A stretch of DNA of 53,865 nt from Caryophanon latum (GCF_001700325.1 NZ_MATO01000014.1:1-53865); one strand, 5' to 3'. Shown: positions 1-8,678, counted from the stretch's first letter. Notes: generated from the sequence alone by a model not told the origin. Numbers and translations are program-made.

Positions 1-138
1 GGGGTCTTGAGGCACGAGCTGTTCCCCAAGGAGTCTCACCGCACGCTCCATGCCACTACAATGCTGCATTTATGTCAGTTTTGCTACTGAAACCAACAGA
101 TTCAGCTGTATAAAAATGGCTAATCAACAGACCTGATA
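1..138 (+). repeat. GC-rich interspersed repeat, right part (MITE-like)
   Basis: This stretch closely matches the right part of the element at 37155-37469. It ends in the same terminal sequence ATGGCTAATCAACA. The left end lies outside the window. It carries no credible gene. Confidence 0.75.
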
Positions 139-268
139 TTGCACTTTAATACATACTCTTCAAACACTACTTATGCATAAATATACAAAAAAATCTTCCG
201 ATAACATCGTAATCTAAAATGGCGCATCGATAACCCACTGCCCATTTTTTAATCGAAAAGTCCTAGAC

Positions 269-312
269 GAAAAAGTGGTAACGTTAAGGCGAAAAACTGG
301 TAACATTAAAGC
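269..312 (+). repeat. Two 22-bp direct repeats upstream of rep (iteron-like)
   Basis: Two adjacent 22-bp units (269-290 and 291-312) share the frame GAAAAA-TGGTAAC-TTAA. Their core, ACTGGTAAC, loosely resembles the core ACTGGGTAC of the iterons at 1831-1918. They may be diverged binding sites through which the initiator controls its own gene. The 139-268 stretch before them holds nothing I recognise. Confidence 0.5.
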
Positions 313-333
313 TTTTCCGAAATAGCGTTCCAT

Positions 334-425
334 CTTACAGCGACAAGGGATAATAGATTCCTTAAAGATATGATAAGCTTTCTAATAAGCCAAGGCGATA
401 GCTTGACACTTCGCCTTAGCTTTTA
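334..425 (+). promoter_or_regulatory. Attenuator-like leader before rep, copy A
   Basis: The element opens with CTTACAGCGACAAGGG and closes with a T-tailed hairpin at 387-425 (AAGCCAAGGCGA pairing with TCGCCTTAGCTT). A second copy with the same two ends lies at 1944-2055 before the primase-helicase gene. A terminator about 100 bp before each start codon suggests transcription attenuation. The sensing mechanism is unknown. Confidence 0.5.
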
Positions 426-522
426 TATTTTTCAAGTACCACTCACTTGAATCAAGCATACTTGAATATCCAAAAGCAGTGGACGTAATATACACCAAAA
501 AATGAATTAGGGAGGTCCCCAA

Positions 523-1815
523 ATGAACAAGAATCCGAATCTCTCTTTATCAGCTAATGATTTTTTATCGTTGTCTCCTGAAAAACAAGCACGTTTTCTA
601 GATTTGACAAAAGAACTAGCTAAGTCTGCTATTGAACGTATGAAAGCTGAATTGAATAAGCAGGGTATTCAATATACCGAAAATGACATCGAAGAAATTC
701 AAAAACATTATGATAAATTATTAGAATCTATTAATACCGAATATAAGCAAGAAATTGAATACTTAAATACAAATGGTTTTGATGCAACTGTCTCTGAACT
801 TGCACATCGTAAACAATTGACATTATCTGAGTTCAATGAATTTCTATCGGAAATGGGGAAAGCTGAATTATATGAAACGATCCGTATAGAATTATTCCCT
901 CAGAACCGACGCTCATTATATATACAAACAGATTTTTTAGACAAAATCATGCCTCAAACTTTTTACATCCCTAACAGTAAAGTTGCAAACTCTTTAACCA
1001 ATCCTGCTATAACATTCGATGTCGGAACGTTTGATGTCGAAGTAAACAAACAAAAAGACATTTCTGTTCAAGTGACGTTAAATTTCGATGACGAGAACAT
1101 CGAAATTGTAGAGAAAAACGGAAAGCGATTAACAGCTTTTGACCGTAGCGTTTTAAATAGTGTATGCAGTCGTTATGAAGCTGGGAATTTAACGTTCACT
1201 CCTGATCAAATATATCGAACAATGAATGGTCTTACTGAACGAGAATTTGTTAGTAAAGAGTCTAGAGCTCGTATTATTGAAAGTATAGACAAAATGAGAT
1301 TACTTGAAGTGAAAATTGATTATACAGAAGAAGCAACAAAATTATATAAACATCCTACAAGCGAGTCTTTAAGCAAATATATTATTAGCAGCTACTTGTT
1401 AGCTTTAAGTAAAGTAGAACTTACTACTTCAAATGGTGTCGTACAAGGATATAAACTTTTAGAGAAACCTATTATTTATACTTATTCACAGCATAATAAT
1501 CAGATCATATCTGTACCGATCAATTTACTTAATACAAAGGATTATTTACGAACTTCACCCGAAGTAACAGTCATACGTGAATATTTAATCCGACGAATCG
1601 CCGTAATGAAAAATGATTTAAAAAAATCAAATCGTATTCTTTTTGAGAAAATTCACACGGAGTTAAATTTAACTGATATTGATAAAAAAAAGAGCAAGAA
1701 AATCCGAGATACGGTTGAAAAAATTCTAACTAAATTTAAAGATGATGGATATATATCAGAATTCACATTTTTTAAGAAAGGGAATGCTTTTGCAGGCGTA
1801 TCAATAAACACTTAG
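523..1815 (+). CDS. Plasmid replication initiator-like protein
   Basis: The protein has 430 residues. A helical N-terminal part (about 1-120) is followed by a winged-helix-like part. The segment around residues 205-240 (LTAFDRSVLNSVC, then YEAGNLTFTPDQIYR-MNG) resembles a replication-initiator-like family found on Firmicutes plasmids and integrative elements, as I recall it. The start follows GGGAGGTCCCC with good spacing. Iterons lie just downstream and two weaker repeats upstream, and a primase-helicase gene follows. That is the usual arrangement for an iteron plasmid initiator that binds the origin and autoregulates. It lacks the YNWLE tail of the other four Rep proteins here. Assignment to a named Rep family is uncertain. 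Confidence 0.65.
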   Translation: MNKNPNLSLSANDFLSLSPEKQARFLDLTKELAKSAIERMKAELNKQGIQYTENDIEEIQKHYDKLLESINTEYKQEIEYLNTNGFDATVSELAHRKQLTLSEFNEFLSEMGKAELYETIRIELFPQNRRSLYIQTDFLDKIMPQTFYIPNSKVANSLTNPAITFDVGTFDVEVNKQKDISVQVTLNFDDENIEIVEKNGKRLTAFDRSVLNSVCSRYEAGNLTFTPDQIYRTMNGLTEREFVSKESRARIIESIDKMRLLEVKIDYTEEATKLYKHPTSESLSKYIISSYLLALSKVELTTSNGVVQGYKLLEKPIIYTYSQHNNQIISVPINLLNTKDYLRTSPEVTVIREYLIRRIAVMKNDLKKSNRILFEKIHTELNLTDIDKKKSKKIRDTVEKILTKFKDDGYISEFTFFKKGNAFAGVSINT

Positions 1816-1830
1816 AAGAACATATGTTCA

Positions 1831-1918
1831 CGTGCAATAAGTGAGTACTTTACGTGCAATAACTGGGTACTTTACGTGCAATAAGTGAGTACCTTACGTG
1901 CAATAACTGGGTACTTTA
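1831..1918 (+). repeat. Four 22-bp iterons, probable replication origin
   Basis: Four contiguous 22-bp units start at 1831, 1853, 1875 and 1897. Each begins CGTGCAATAA and ends GGTACTTTA or GAGTACTTTA; alternate units carry GTGAG or CTGGG in the middle. Exact tandem spacing next to a replication initiator gene indicates initiator-binding iterons and probably the origin. Confidence 0.8.
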
Positions 1919-1943
1919 TAAAGACAAAAAAAGTGATTCTATC

Positions 1944-2055
1944 CTTACAGCTACAAGGGGTTCAAGATTTCAATAAAATCACTGTAAGTATTATAAGTAT
2001 TATAAATACTGTAGCAAGCCAAGGCGACAGCTTGACACTTCGCCTCGGCTTTTCT
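1944..2055 (+). promoter_or_regulatory. Attenuator-like leader before primase-helicase, copy B
   Basis: It shares CTTACAGC-ACAAGGG and the closing hairpin (AAGCCAAGGCGA with TCGCCTCGGCTT, then T-rich) with copy A at 334-425, while the middle differs. It ends about 70 bp before the start codon of the primase-helicase gene. It could act as an attenuator or as the terminator of rep with read-through. Confidence 0.5.
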
Positions 2056-2126
2056 ATTTTACAATTACAAGACATCATCTGGCCGCGGCTGATGAGAAAC
2101 GTTTAATAAGGATGAGGTGACGACAT

Positions 2127-4163
2127 ATGACGACGAATTTAAGTGAACTCAAACAACGTGTATCTTTAGTTGATTATGTAGAGAGTCAAGGTTATTCATT
2201 AAGCGCGTTACGTGGGAGTGGACATAAAGCATATCGAGGCGTTCTAGGAGCATGTCCTGCTTGTGGACACAAAGGGCATTTATTTATTTATCCGAATACG
2301 AATTCTTTTTTCAGCTACAGCAACTGCGTGAAAAGTGGCAGCATCATTGATTGGTTCATGCAAATAGAAAAGCTTAGCTTAAAAGAGTCTGTTCAAAAGC
2401 TATATGCGTTAGCTGGTGAAGTTCCACCTGTCATGAATAATCAAGAAGCAATTGTTGCACAACCGCTTGATACAGAAAACTTAACGTCTTATGTTCTACG
2501 TGCACATGAAGCCACATTGAACGATCCAGAGCTAGCTGAAGCATTGCGAACATTTTGCGCAGAGCGACTTTTAACTGCGCCACAAGTATTTGAACATAAA
2601 CTTGCTGTTATTCATTGGACAAGTAAAAAAACAGGAGAACAATATAAACGCGTCATTTTACCTGTCTGGAAGGGCGGTAGCGTCGTTTGGTACACAAGAA
2701 GGGCTATTGATGCCCCCGAAGGAGAAACACGTTTTATGGACGTCTCAGGGGTGTCTAAAAGCGAGGCGATTTTTAATATCGATTATTTAGACGAAATACA
2801 TCGTGAGCCTATTTTGTTAACAGAAAGCATAATTGATGCATTGAACCTTGAAGAACTTGGCTATAAAGCGATTGCGATTAACAGTACAGGCAACTTAGAC
2901 AACTTCATGAAAAAATTCAAAGCATCAAAAGCAAGTCAAACGGTGTTAATTGGTGCGTTTGATAGCGACCAAGCAGGGCAAGCATGTGCCGCAAAGCTCT
3001 TATCATACGGCTATATCTCGCTGAAAAAGCCTTGTTTAAAGGTGAAACAAACGAAACAAGGATTGTTAGAAGACGCAACAGATATTAACGACTGGTATGT
3101 ACATAGCCTTGAAAACGCTCAGAATGCTCCTGATGATGATTTAGATGATTTGAGTATAAAAGTATCCATCGATAAACAAATCGCTCTTAGAGGGCGTGTA
3201 GACAACGTAGAAAGCTATTTAGAGTTTGATATGTTAAGTGACTTAGCAAAAATCAGTGCTTATCAAGATAAACAAATTGGTTTTCCAAAGCTAGATGCCA
3301 AAATGAATGGGTTACAAGTTGGGCTGTATGTAGTTGGTGGTGTTTCTTCTGTTGGTAAGACAACATTTGTGCATCAGTTGGCCGATCAATTAGCAGAACA
3401 AGGGAATCATGTGCTTTATTTTTCACTGGAACAATCAAAGCTTGAAATGGTGACAAAATCCATTGCTAGAACGTCAGCGAAACTAGATTTAAAACAAGCA
3501 ATTAGCAGCATTGCGATTCGTAAAGGTGCAAACAATAGCATGCTTCAGCAAGCCATCGAAACGTATAAAACATATGCTAGCAATATTAGCGTGATTGAAG
3601 GCAATTTCGAAACGAATGTGCTGACGATACAAGCATACATTCAGCAATATATCGAACTGAATAACGTACGCCCCATTGTCATGATTGATTACTTACAAAT
3701 CATGCCGCCAATCGAAAAAGGGATGAGTGATAAAGCAGCTGTTGATGTAAATGTCCGAGAACTAAAACGCATGAGTCATCAAGAAGGCGTGCCGATCTTT
3801 GTCATTAGCTCGTTTAATCGTGCTAATTATTTAGCGCCTGTTAGCTTTGAAGCATTTAAAGAAAGTGGTGGCATTGAATATACCGCCGATGTTGTGTGGG
3901 GACTTCAACTAGGAGTTATTAGTACAGAGGAGTTCTTAAAGCTCGACAAGCAATCGGAAAAAATCATCATGGTGAACAAGTCAAAAGCAGCAGAAATACG
4001 CGACATTGAACTTGTCTGTTTGAAAAACCGTAATGGCTCGCTGTTTACCCAAAAGTTTTCCTACCATGCGAAATATGATTACTATCAGGAAAATGAAGGG
4101 TTGGGCGACTTTACAACAGCGCAGCGCAATGAAAAAGGTGAACGTGTAAAAGTAAGATTATAA
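2127..4163 (+). CDS. Primase-helicase (zinc finger, TOPRIM, DnaB-like)
   Basis: The 678-residue protein joins three parts. A CHC2-like zinc finger lies near residues 43-70. A TOPRIM primase core lies near 228-290, with the acidic residues of LLTESIIDAL and GAFDSDQAG. A DnaB/RecA-type helicase covers about 375-640, with Walker A GGVSSVGKTT (404-413) and Walker B IVMIDYLQIM. It should prime and unwind DNA at the plasmid fork. The finger has CPAC and a later single Cys (SNCVKSG), whereas relatives usually show CxxC at the second site, so one metal ligand seems lost. The start is preceded by GGATGAGGTG. It follows the iteron region and probably serves the same replicon. Confidence 0.85.
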   Translation: MTTNLSELKQRVSLVDYVESQGYSLSALRGSGHKAYRGVLGACPACGHKGHLFIYPNTNSFFSYSNCVKSGSIIDWFMQIEKLSLKESVQKLYALAGEVPPVMNNQEAIVAQPLDTENLTSYVLRAHEATLNDPELAEALRTFCAERLLTAPQVFEHKLAVIHWTSKKTGEQYKRVILPVWKGGSVVWYTRRAIDAPEGETRFMDVSGVSKSEAIFNIDYLDEIHREPILLTESIIDALNLEELGYKAIAINSTGNLDNFMKKFKASKASQTVLIGAFDSDQAGQACAAKLLSYGYISLKKPCLKVKQTKQGLLEDATDINDWYVHSLENAQNAPDDDLDDLSIKVSIDKQIALRGRVDNVESYLEFDMLSDLAKISAYQDKQIGFPKLDAKMNGLQVGLYVVGGVSSVGKTTFVHQLADQLAEQGNHVLYFSLEQSKLEMVTKSIARTSAKLDLKQAISSIAIRKGANNSMLQQAIETYKTYASNISVIEGNFETNVLTIQAYIQQYIELNNVRPIVMIDYLQIMPPIEKGMSDKAAVDVNVRELKRMSHQEGVPIFVISSFNRANYLAPVSFEAFKESGGIEYTADVVWGLQLGVISTEEFLKLDKQSEKIIMVNKSKAAEIRDIELVCLKNRNGSLFTQKFSYHAKYDYYQENEGLGDFTTAQRNEKGERVKVRL

Positions 4164-4236
4164 TGTTGCAGTTAGTACATGTTCATGGCAAATTGTCTTG
4201 CATTCATTTTCACGCTTTTTCGTCATTTACGATAAA

Positions 4237-4274
4237 TAAAAGCAGCTGAGACTATGAATGTCCCAGCTACTTTT
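4237..4274 (+). terminator. Probable intrinsic terminator after primase-helicase
   Basis: AGCAGCTGAGAC pairs with GTCCCAGCT (one mismatch), flanked by AAAA and TTTT. It may work in both directions. Confidence 0.5.
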
Positions 4275-4327
4275 AGCAGTTTCTCAAATGTACCATTTGA
4301 ATAGAAAATCGATTGGTTTATGATCGT

Positions 4328-5008
4328 TTAAATACGTGATTTAATTCTTTCATAGAAATCTGAAGGAATATATCGGTGTCCAAACCCCAATACATTTAAA
4401 GAGGTATCTATTTTCTTATAAACGGCTCTTGAGACTCCCACGGCTAAAGCCGCAAGCCCTTCATCTTGCGATGTACGGGTGGGATTCTTGAGTGATTTAC
4501 CGTTCGCAATTCATTTCTGCTTTGAACAATCCTCAAGATTAGGGTATCTCATTGCCCCTCCCTATCCAGTGCATCTAGCAGATAGGGCTACACTACTGTT
4601 ACCATAGTGTACAGCTTTTGGTTCGTCATATGTTTTAACGTCTTTTGCTTGACGACACATATTGTTTTACCGATAGCATGAATTTGGCTATCGAACCTCA
4701 TACAATATCTAGTTATCAATGAACGAGAATGTTTTAGAGACTTTTACTTGTCTATAGAACAAGTGTACCATGTTTTCAGTCAATTGAGCTAGCAAAAGCT
4801 ACCCCTTGACTGACTTGGCTTTCATCCCATAGCTAAAGCAATGGGCTTTCTCGCTCGGAAAATCTGTAACGAGAGAAAAATCTTCATCATTATCGAAAAT
4901 ATAAGATAAAGCATACACATCTAAAGCTAAAAAGCGTGGAATAATATTTATGTCAGTGTTAAGTATTTCTTTCGTAAACGTAGTGATTAAATGGTTGCTT
5001 ACGGCCAT
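4328..5008 (-). pseudogene. Small gene split by an IS200/IS605-type insertion
   Basis: The 5' part reads from ATG at 5008 to about residue 53 (DFPSE) before entering the inserted element. An open frame resumes beyond the element (RAVYKKIDTSLNVLGFGHR) and stops at 4328-4330. Removing about 420 bp restores one frame of roughly 86 codons, so the host gene can be reconstructed. It starts 4 nt after the stop of an antitoxin-like gene, so it may have been the toxin partner. I do not recognise the restored product. The split form cannot make it unless the element is removed. Confidence 0.6.
4430..4849 (-). mobile_element. Non-autonomous IS200/IS605-type element with omega-RNA-like region
   Basis: The element is read on the minus strand. 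Its left end has the hairpin CCCATTGCTTTAGCTATGGG (4826-4845) and a second long hairpin at 4776-4813 (TCAGTCAA with TTGACTGA). Its right end has GCTTGCGGCTTTAGCCG and then GGGAGTCTCA near 4430. GCTTTAGC hairpins near both ends, and CTCAAGAATCCCACC before the right end, are typical of IS605-type ends and the TnpB-guide (omega) RNA region. No tnpA or tnpB is present. The exact ends are uncertain by a few bases; I set them by restoring the interrupted reading frame. It resembles a palindrome-associated non-autonomous derivative. Confidence 0.65.
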
Positions 5009-5012
5009 ATAG

Positions 5013-5396
5013 CTAGTCCACTCGCCCGTCTAATAATTGTTGTAGATACATCATGGTTTCATCTTCTGCTTCAAGGCTATTTTTGAATTCATGTGAATAA
5101 TGTAATCGTTCCGCATACAGCGCATTGATTTTCAATTTTTCGATTTCATTTTTTTGAGATTTAACAACTTGAATTAACTCCATGATTAACTTGGGATCGT
5201 TCAACATCGCTACCGTATCAGAACCTGAAATCACTTCAACCATACGATGCTCGGAAACCAATGGTAACCACTCTTTAGAATGGCGTAAATTTGAAAGAGT
5301 TACTCTATTAGTATTGGGTAGCTTTCTTTCTAATTCTTGAATAGGAAAATCTAAAGATACAGTCATTTCTTTTACCCTTCTTTCGCTGCTTTTCAT
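5013..5396 (-). CDS. Antitoxin-like protein (Phd/YefM-like, tentative)
   Basis: The protein is about 127 residues from the start chosen at 5396 (after GGGGG at good spacing); an ATG at 5366 is also possible. The middle (NLRHSKEWLPLVSEHRMVEV, then SGSDTVAML) follows the pattern of Phd/YefM antitoxins. A predicted coiled-coil stretch follows (VKSQKNEIEKLKINALYAE). It ends 4 nt before the start of the small interrupted gene downstream, as in a toxin-antitoxin operon. The homology is weak, so this is a proposal. Confidence 0.45.
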   Translation of the reverse strand: MKSSERRVKEMTVSLDFPIQELERKLPNTNRVTLSNLRHSKEWLPLVSEHRMVEVISGSDTVAMLNDPKLIMELIQVVKSQKNEIEKLKINALYAERLHYSHEFKNSLEAEDETMMYLQQLLDGRVD

Positions 5397-5544
5397 AGTA
5401 CTAGCCCCCATCATAATATCAATTGTATTTTTATTGTACAAAAAATGTCTTTTTATATCCTTAGTTAGCTATACACAAATAGCAAACTCTTTAAACATGT
5501 TGAAATCGATGCCTAAAAAAGAACGCCTCGAGTGCCATTTATAT

Positions 5545-5582
5545 GGGATAGGGTCAGAAAAATACGAACTTACAACGTTAAG
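5545..5582 (+). repeat. Solitary 38-bp Tn3-family inverted repeat
   Basis: The stretch is exactly 38 bp, opening GGGATAGGGTCAGAAAAA and closing TTACAACGTTAAG. A close relative lies at 41317-41354 (GGGGTCCCGTCAGAAAAA to TTACAACGTTAAG). The 38-bp length, GGGG start and ACGTTAAG inner end fit Tn3-family ends, near Tn1546 as I recall it. No transposase gene is nearby, so this is a remnant. Confidence 0.6.
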
Positions 5583-5708
5583 GATATACACGATTCTATG
5601 CAGTATCGTTGCAAACGCAGCCCTCACCAAAACATGCTCAGCCTGTTGCTGGCTCTGATTTTAGAGGAATATGTATAAAATCTGGTATAAAGAATGTTCC
5701 ATACAAAA

Positions 5709-5748
5709 AGCCCGAAACGCTGTTAATTTAACGTTTCGGACTTTTAGA
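5709..5748. terminator. Bidirectional terminator
   Basis: AAAAGCCCGAAACG pairs with CGTTTCGGACTTTT across a 12-nt loop. It lies at the 3' end of the minus-strand lipoprotein gene and directly beside recombination-like site A. Confidence 0.75.
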
Positions 5749-5749
5749 T

Positions 5750-5777
5750 ATGTGCCCAAACTTTTCTTTGGGAACGT
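5750..5777 (+). other. Candidate recombination site A (CCCAAA-N6-TTTGGG)
   Basis: CCCAAA (5755-5760), a 6-bp spacer CTTTTC, then TTTGGGAACGT. It is one of six sites sharing the inner arms, the exact 6-bp spacer length and the right arm TTTGGGAAYNT. It begins the lipoprotein module. Confidence 0.6.
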
Positions 5778-5861
5778 TTATTAGATTCTTTTTGTATATT
5801 TATAATTACAGTAAAATCCTTTAATATGCGGGTCTTTTTGGTGTGATAAGTTATTGAAGTT

Positions 5862-6512
5862 TTACTTGTTATTAATTGTAATTTGAGTAGCTTCTAGTCC
5901 TAATCGCTTTTTTAGTTCTTCGGATACAGCAAATGAAATAGTTGAACCCTTTTCTACATCTACAAATTTATGATGTATAGCAGTAACAACTGTGCCATCC
6001 GTTACATAGGTTTCAGAAGGATTTGAAGTCATTTTTAAATGGTCTATATAATTCCCACTTATTTGCCCTTGCATATAAATTTCAGTTGGTAAAATAGGGT
6101 AGGCTGATTGACTTTCTACCAAAGAAATTTCAATCGTGTTTTCTTGTATTTCAACTATTCCATTCGTCGGGACAGGAACTCCGTTAATTTCTAATTTATA
6201 ATCCCATAACTGTATTGCTAAATCTTTTAATTGGGTGTCACTATAATCTTTAATAAGGCCATTAATCAATTTTTTATAATACTCAGCTTCTTCATTTTTG
6301 TAATTGAGGTCCGTTTCCATACTATTCAAAGCAGATTGTAATTCCTCATTTTGTAATTCTAATTTGTTAATCTGAAGAGTTGTATCTTCTGAAAGTTGAG
6401 CTGAAGCGTTCACTTTCTCTATCTTGTCACTATTTGTAGCGTTATCCTCACTGTTATTTGAGCAAGCAACGAGAATGAACATAAGACTGAAACATACTAT
6501 GATTCTTTTCAA
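5862..6512 (-). CDS. Predicted lipoprotein, unknown function
   Basis: The 216-residue product starts with a lipoprotein signal, MKRIIVCFSLMFILVACSNN, with lipobox LVAC and Cys17. It should therefore be anchored on the outer face of the membrane. Residues about 25-80 are polar and heptad-like, suggesting a coiled coil. The rest is a mixed alpha/beta domain with no family I recognise (KLEINGVPVP, then TYVTDGTVVTAIHHKF). It is alone between candidate sites A and B, with its own terminators on both sides, as a single-gene module would be. The start is followed by a clean signal, which supports it. Confidence 0.7.
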   Translation of the reverse strand: MKRIIVCFSLMFILVACSNNSEDNATNSDKIEKVNASAQLSEDTTLQINKLELQNEELQSALNSMETDLNYKNEEAEYYKKLINGLIKDYSDTQLKDLAIQLWDYKLEINGVPVPTNGIVEIQENTIEISLVESQSAYPILPTEIYMQGQISGNYIDHLKMTSNPSETYVTDGTVVTAIHHKFVDVEKGSTISFAVSEELKKRLGLEATQITINNK

Positions 6513-6618
6513 TTACCCCACACCTCATAACTTTTTTGATAATTTTAACAATTAAACCGCATCATAGCAAATATAATTCCTAAAGCATAGCTTGGAGACG
6601 TATCGTACACACGCAGTT

Positions 6619-6653
6619 TAAAACACCCCTATTCAATTGGAATAAGGGGTTTT
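6619..6653. terminator. Terminator beside site B
   Basis: AAAACACCCCTATTC pairs with GAATAAGGGGTTTT. It lies downstream of the minus-strand inositol-phosphatase gene, with site B between the two. Confidence 0.7.
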
Positions 6654-6680
6654 AGTTACCAAAGTGGCATTTGGGAACAT
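6653..6680 (+). other. Candidate recombination site B (CCAAA-N6-TTTGGG)
   Basis: ACCAAA (6658-6663), spacer GTGGCA, then TTTGGGAACAT. The left arm has one change from CCCAAA. It separates the lipoprotein module from the inositol-phosphatase/pyrF module. Confidence 0.55.
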
Positions 6681-6687
6681 TCTAATC

Positions 6688-7485
6688 TTATTTTAATCCT
6701 TCATTCACCATTTCTAAAAAATACTCTTTATGATCTGGATGGCATGCAACAAGATAAGGCTCATCATTCATACCTGTAAAGTCGTTTCCTTCAAAGTCAA
6801 CTACAATTCCTCCAGCCTCTTTTACCATAAGTATGCCGGAATACAGGTCATCTCCTTCAGAGTTATAAAGGATAATGGCATCAATAGCGCCTTTACTCAG
6901 CATGCACCATTGTAACGTTGGCGCCCAAAGCCTCATCATTCTTTTACAATTTACATCGATATAACGCCGTAATTTTACCGCTTTTTCATCATTTTGAATG
7001 CTGTGTCCCTGTATCCATGCAATCGTAGATTTTTCGGGAGTAGCCTTCTTATTCATAGTTAATTGAACATCATTACAGAATGAACCTTCATTTACACTAG
7101 ATATAAATAATCGGTTTACCATAGGTTCATATATAGCACCAAGAACTGGCTCACGTTTATATAAAAGTGTTAAAGACGAAGAAAAGACGGGTAACCCAAT
7201 CGCAAAGTTATTCGTACCATCTAAAGGATCTACTTGCCATAACCAGTCACTTTGTTTACCGTTATCGCCGGCTTCTTCACTATGTATTTGATGGTCAGGG
7301 AAAATATTCGTTAATTCCGTTAATATTAACTGTTCGGCTAAAGTATCAACTTCCGTAATTAAATCTCCATAGTCATCTTTCTCTTCTAAACGAGTAAATT
7401 GATCAAATCGCTCTTTCGCTATAGCTCCCGCCTCAATTACTAGCTTGGTTGCTACTGTTTTAGCTTTATGTAATATTTCTTCCAT
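6688..7485 (-). CDS. Inositol monophosphatase family protein
   Basis: The 265-residue protein has the family metal-binding motifs: HSEEAGD (68-74), WQVDPLDGTNNF (83-94, with D86 and D89) and a C-terminal GDDLYSGILMVKEAGG. These coordinate Mg2+ in SuhB-type phosphatases acting on inositol phosphate, or on related substrates such as 3'-phosphoadenosine phosphate. The length is typical. It is divergent from pyrF and shares its module between sites B and C. The substrate cannot be read from sequence. The start at 7485 follows AGGAGATTC. Confidence 0.9.
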   Translation of the reverse strand: MEEILHKAKTVATKLVIEAGAIAKERFDQFTRLEEKDDYGDLITEVDTLAEQLILTELTNIFPDHQIHSEEAGDNGKQSDWLWQVDPLDGTNNFAIGLPVFSSSLTLLYKREPVLGAIYEPMVNRLFISSVNEGSFCNDVQLTMNKKATPEKSTIAWIQGHSIQNDEKAVKLRRYIDVNCKRMMRLWAPTLQWCMLSKGAIDAIILYNSEGDDLYSGILMVKEAGGIVVDFEGNDFTGMNDEPYLVACHPDHKEYFLEMVNEGLK

Positions 7486-7720
7486 ATGAATCTCCTCTAA
7501 TCGTTCGCCAAAATTTTAATATGTTATCATGTACAAATTTCTTTTGATTCACTCTTTTACAAAAGTTAATCATTCTCTTCCAAATGGACGATTGAAGTGA
7601 AGGTGCTACTATTTTTAGATGATATAAATAAATCCTCTACCTTATCAGTATTTAAAATACAGAAATTTCTTTATTTTTATTATATACTAAAATAGTAAAA
7701 AATTGAAAAGAGGTATAGGG

Positions 7721-8659
7721 ATGAATTTTGCAGATAGAATATGTGCTGAAATTAAGAAAAAACAATCGCACGCTGTGATTGGCTTGGATCCAGTCATTGA
7801 ACGATTACCAGCTTTTATATTAGATGAAGCTGAACAAAATTATGGTAAAAATGATGAAGGTGCAGCAGCAGCATTTATTGCCTTTAATCGTTTTATTATC
7901 GATACGGTTGCACCGTACGTGGCAATTGTTAAACCACAGCTTGCTTATTATGAAGTATACGGTGCTGCAGGAATCGATGCATATTGGCAAACAGTAAATT
8001 ATGCACAGCAAAAAGGATTAATCGTGATTGCAGATGCAAAGCGAGGCGATATTGATTCTACTGCGAGTGCCTATGCGCGTTCGTTTTTTGGAGATGCTTC
8101 AAATGAATGGCAAACGCCTAAAAAAGTCGATTCGTTAACGATTAATCCTTATTTGGGAGCAGATAGTTTAGAGCCTTTTGTTGAACAAGCCATCGCGAAA
8201 CAAACGGGCTTATTTATTTTAGTTAAAACAAGTAACCCATCATCTGGTGATTTACAGGATGTTGTGACAGCAAATGGAACGATTGCAGAGCAAGTGGCAC
8301 AACTCGTACATAACTATGCAATGCGCGATATCGGCACAAGTGGCTATTCTTCTATTGGCGCTGTAGTAGGCGCAACATACCCAGAGGAACAGCGCTTATT
8401 TAGAGAAGCAATGCCGGTCTCTTTATTTTTAGTCCCTGGTTACGGAACGCAAGGTGGTACAGGTAAAGATATTACAAACGCCTTTAATTCAGATGGCTTC
8501 GGCGCGTTAATTAGTGCATCTAGAAGTATTATTTTTGCTTACGAAAAAAATAAAGTACAAACAGGTGAAGAAGTACAATTAGCAATCAAAAATGCGGTAA
8601 AAGCTATGAATGCAGATATCAACACCGCCTTAAAAGATGTAAATAAATTATACTGGTAA
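7721..8659 (+). CDS. pyrF: Orotidine 5'-phosphate decarboxylase, type 2
   Basis: About 312 residues from ATG 7721, chosen because AAGAGGTATAGGG sits just upstream. Catalytic features are visible: VIGLDPVIERLP near the N-terminus, the active-site segment IADAKRGDIDSTA (Lys and Asp), INPYLGADSLEPF and the phosphate-binding LVPGYGTQGG. It would decarboxylate OMP to UMP, the last step of pyrimidine synthesis. The length fits the longer group-2 enzymes. No other pyr genes are nearby, so it may be a second copy or a mobile marker-like gene carried between sites B and C. Confidence 0.93.
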   Translation: MNFADRICAEIKKKQSHAVIGLDPVIERLPAFILDEAEQNYGKNDEGAAAAFIAFNRFIIDTVAPYVAIVKPQLAYYEVYGAAGIDAYWQTVNYAQQKGLIVIADAKRGDIDSTASAYARSFFGDASNEWQTPKKVDSLTINPYLGADSLEPFVEQAIAKQTGLFILVKTSNPSSGDLQDVVTANGTIAEQVAQLVHNYAMRDIGTSGYSSIGAVVGATYPEEQRLFREAMPVSLFLVPGYGTQGGTGKDITNAFNSDGFGALISASRSIIFAYEKNKVQTGEEVQLAIKNAVKAMNADINTALKDVNKLYW

Positions 8660-8678
8660 TTTAACAATTTTTATTGAG

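Noticed and set aside
5434-5658. A 74-codon open frame on the plus strand
   Set aside because: It runs across a Tn3-type end and has no ribosome site or recognisable content.
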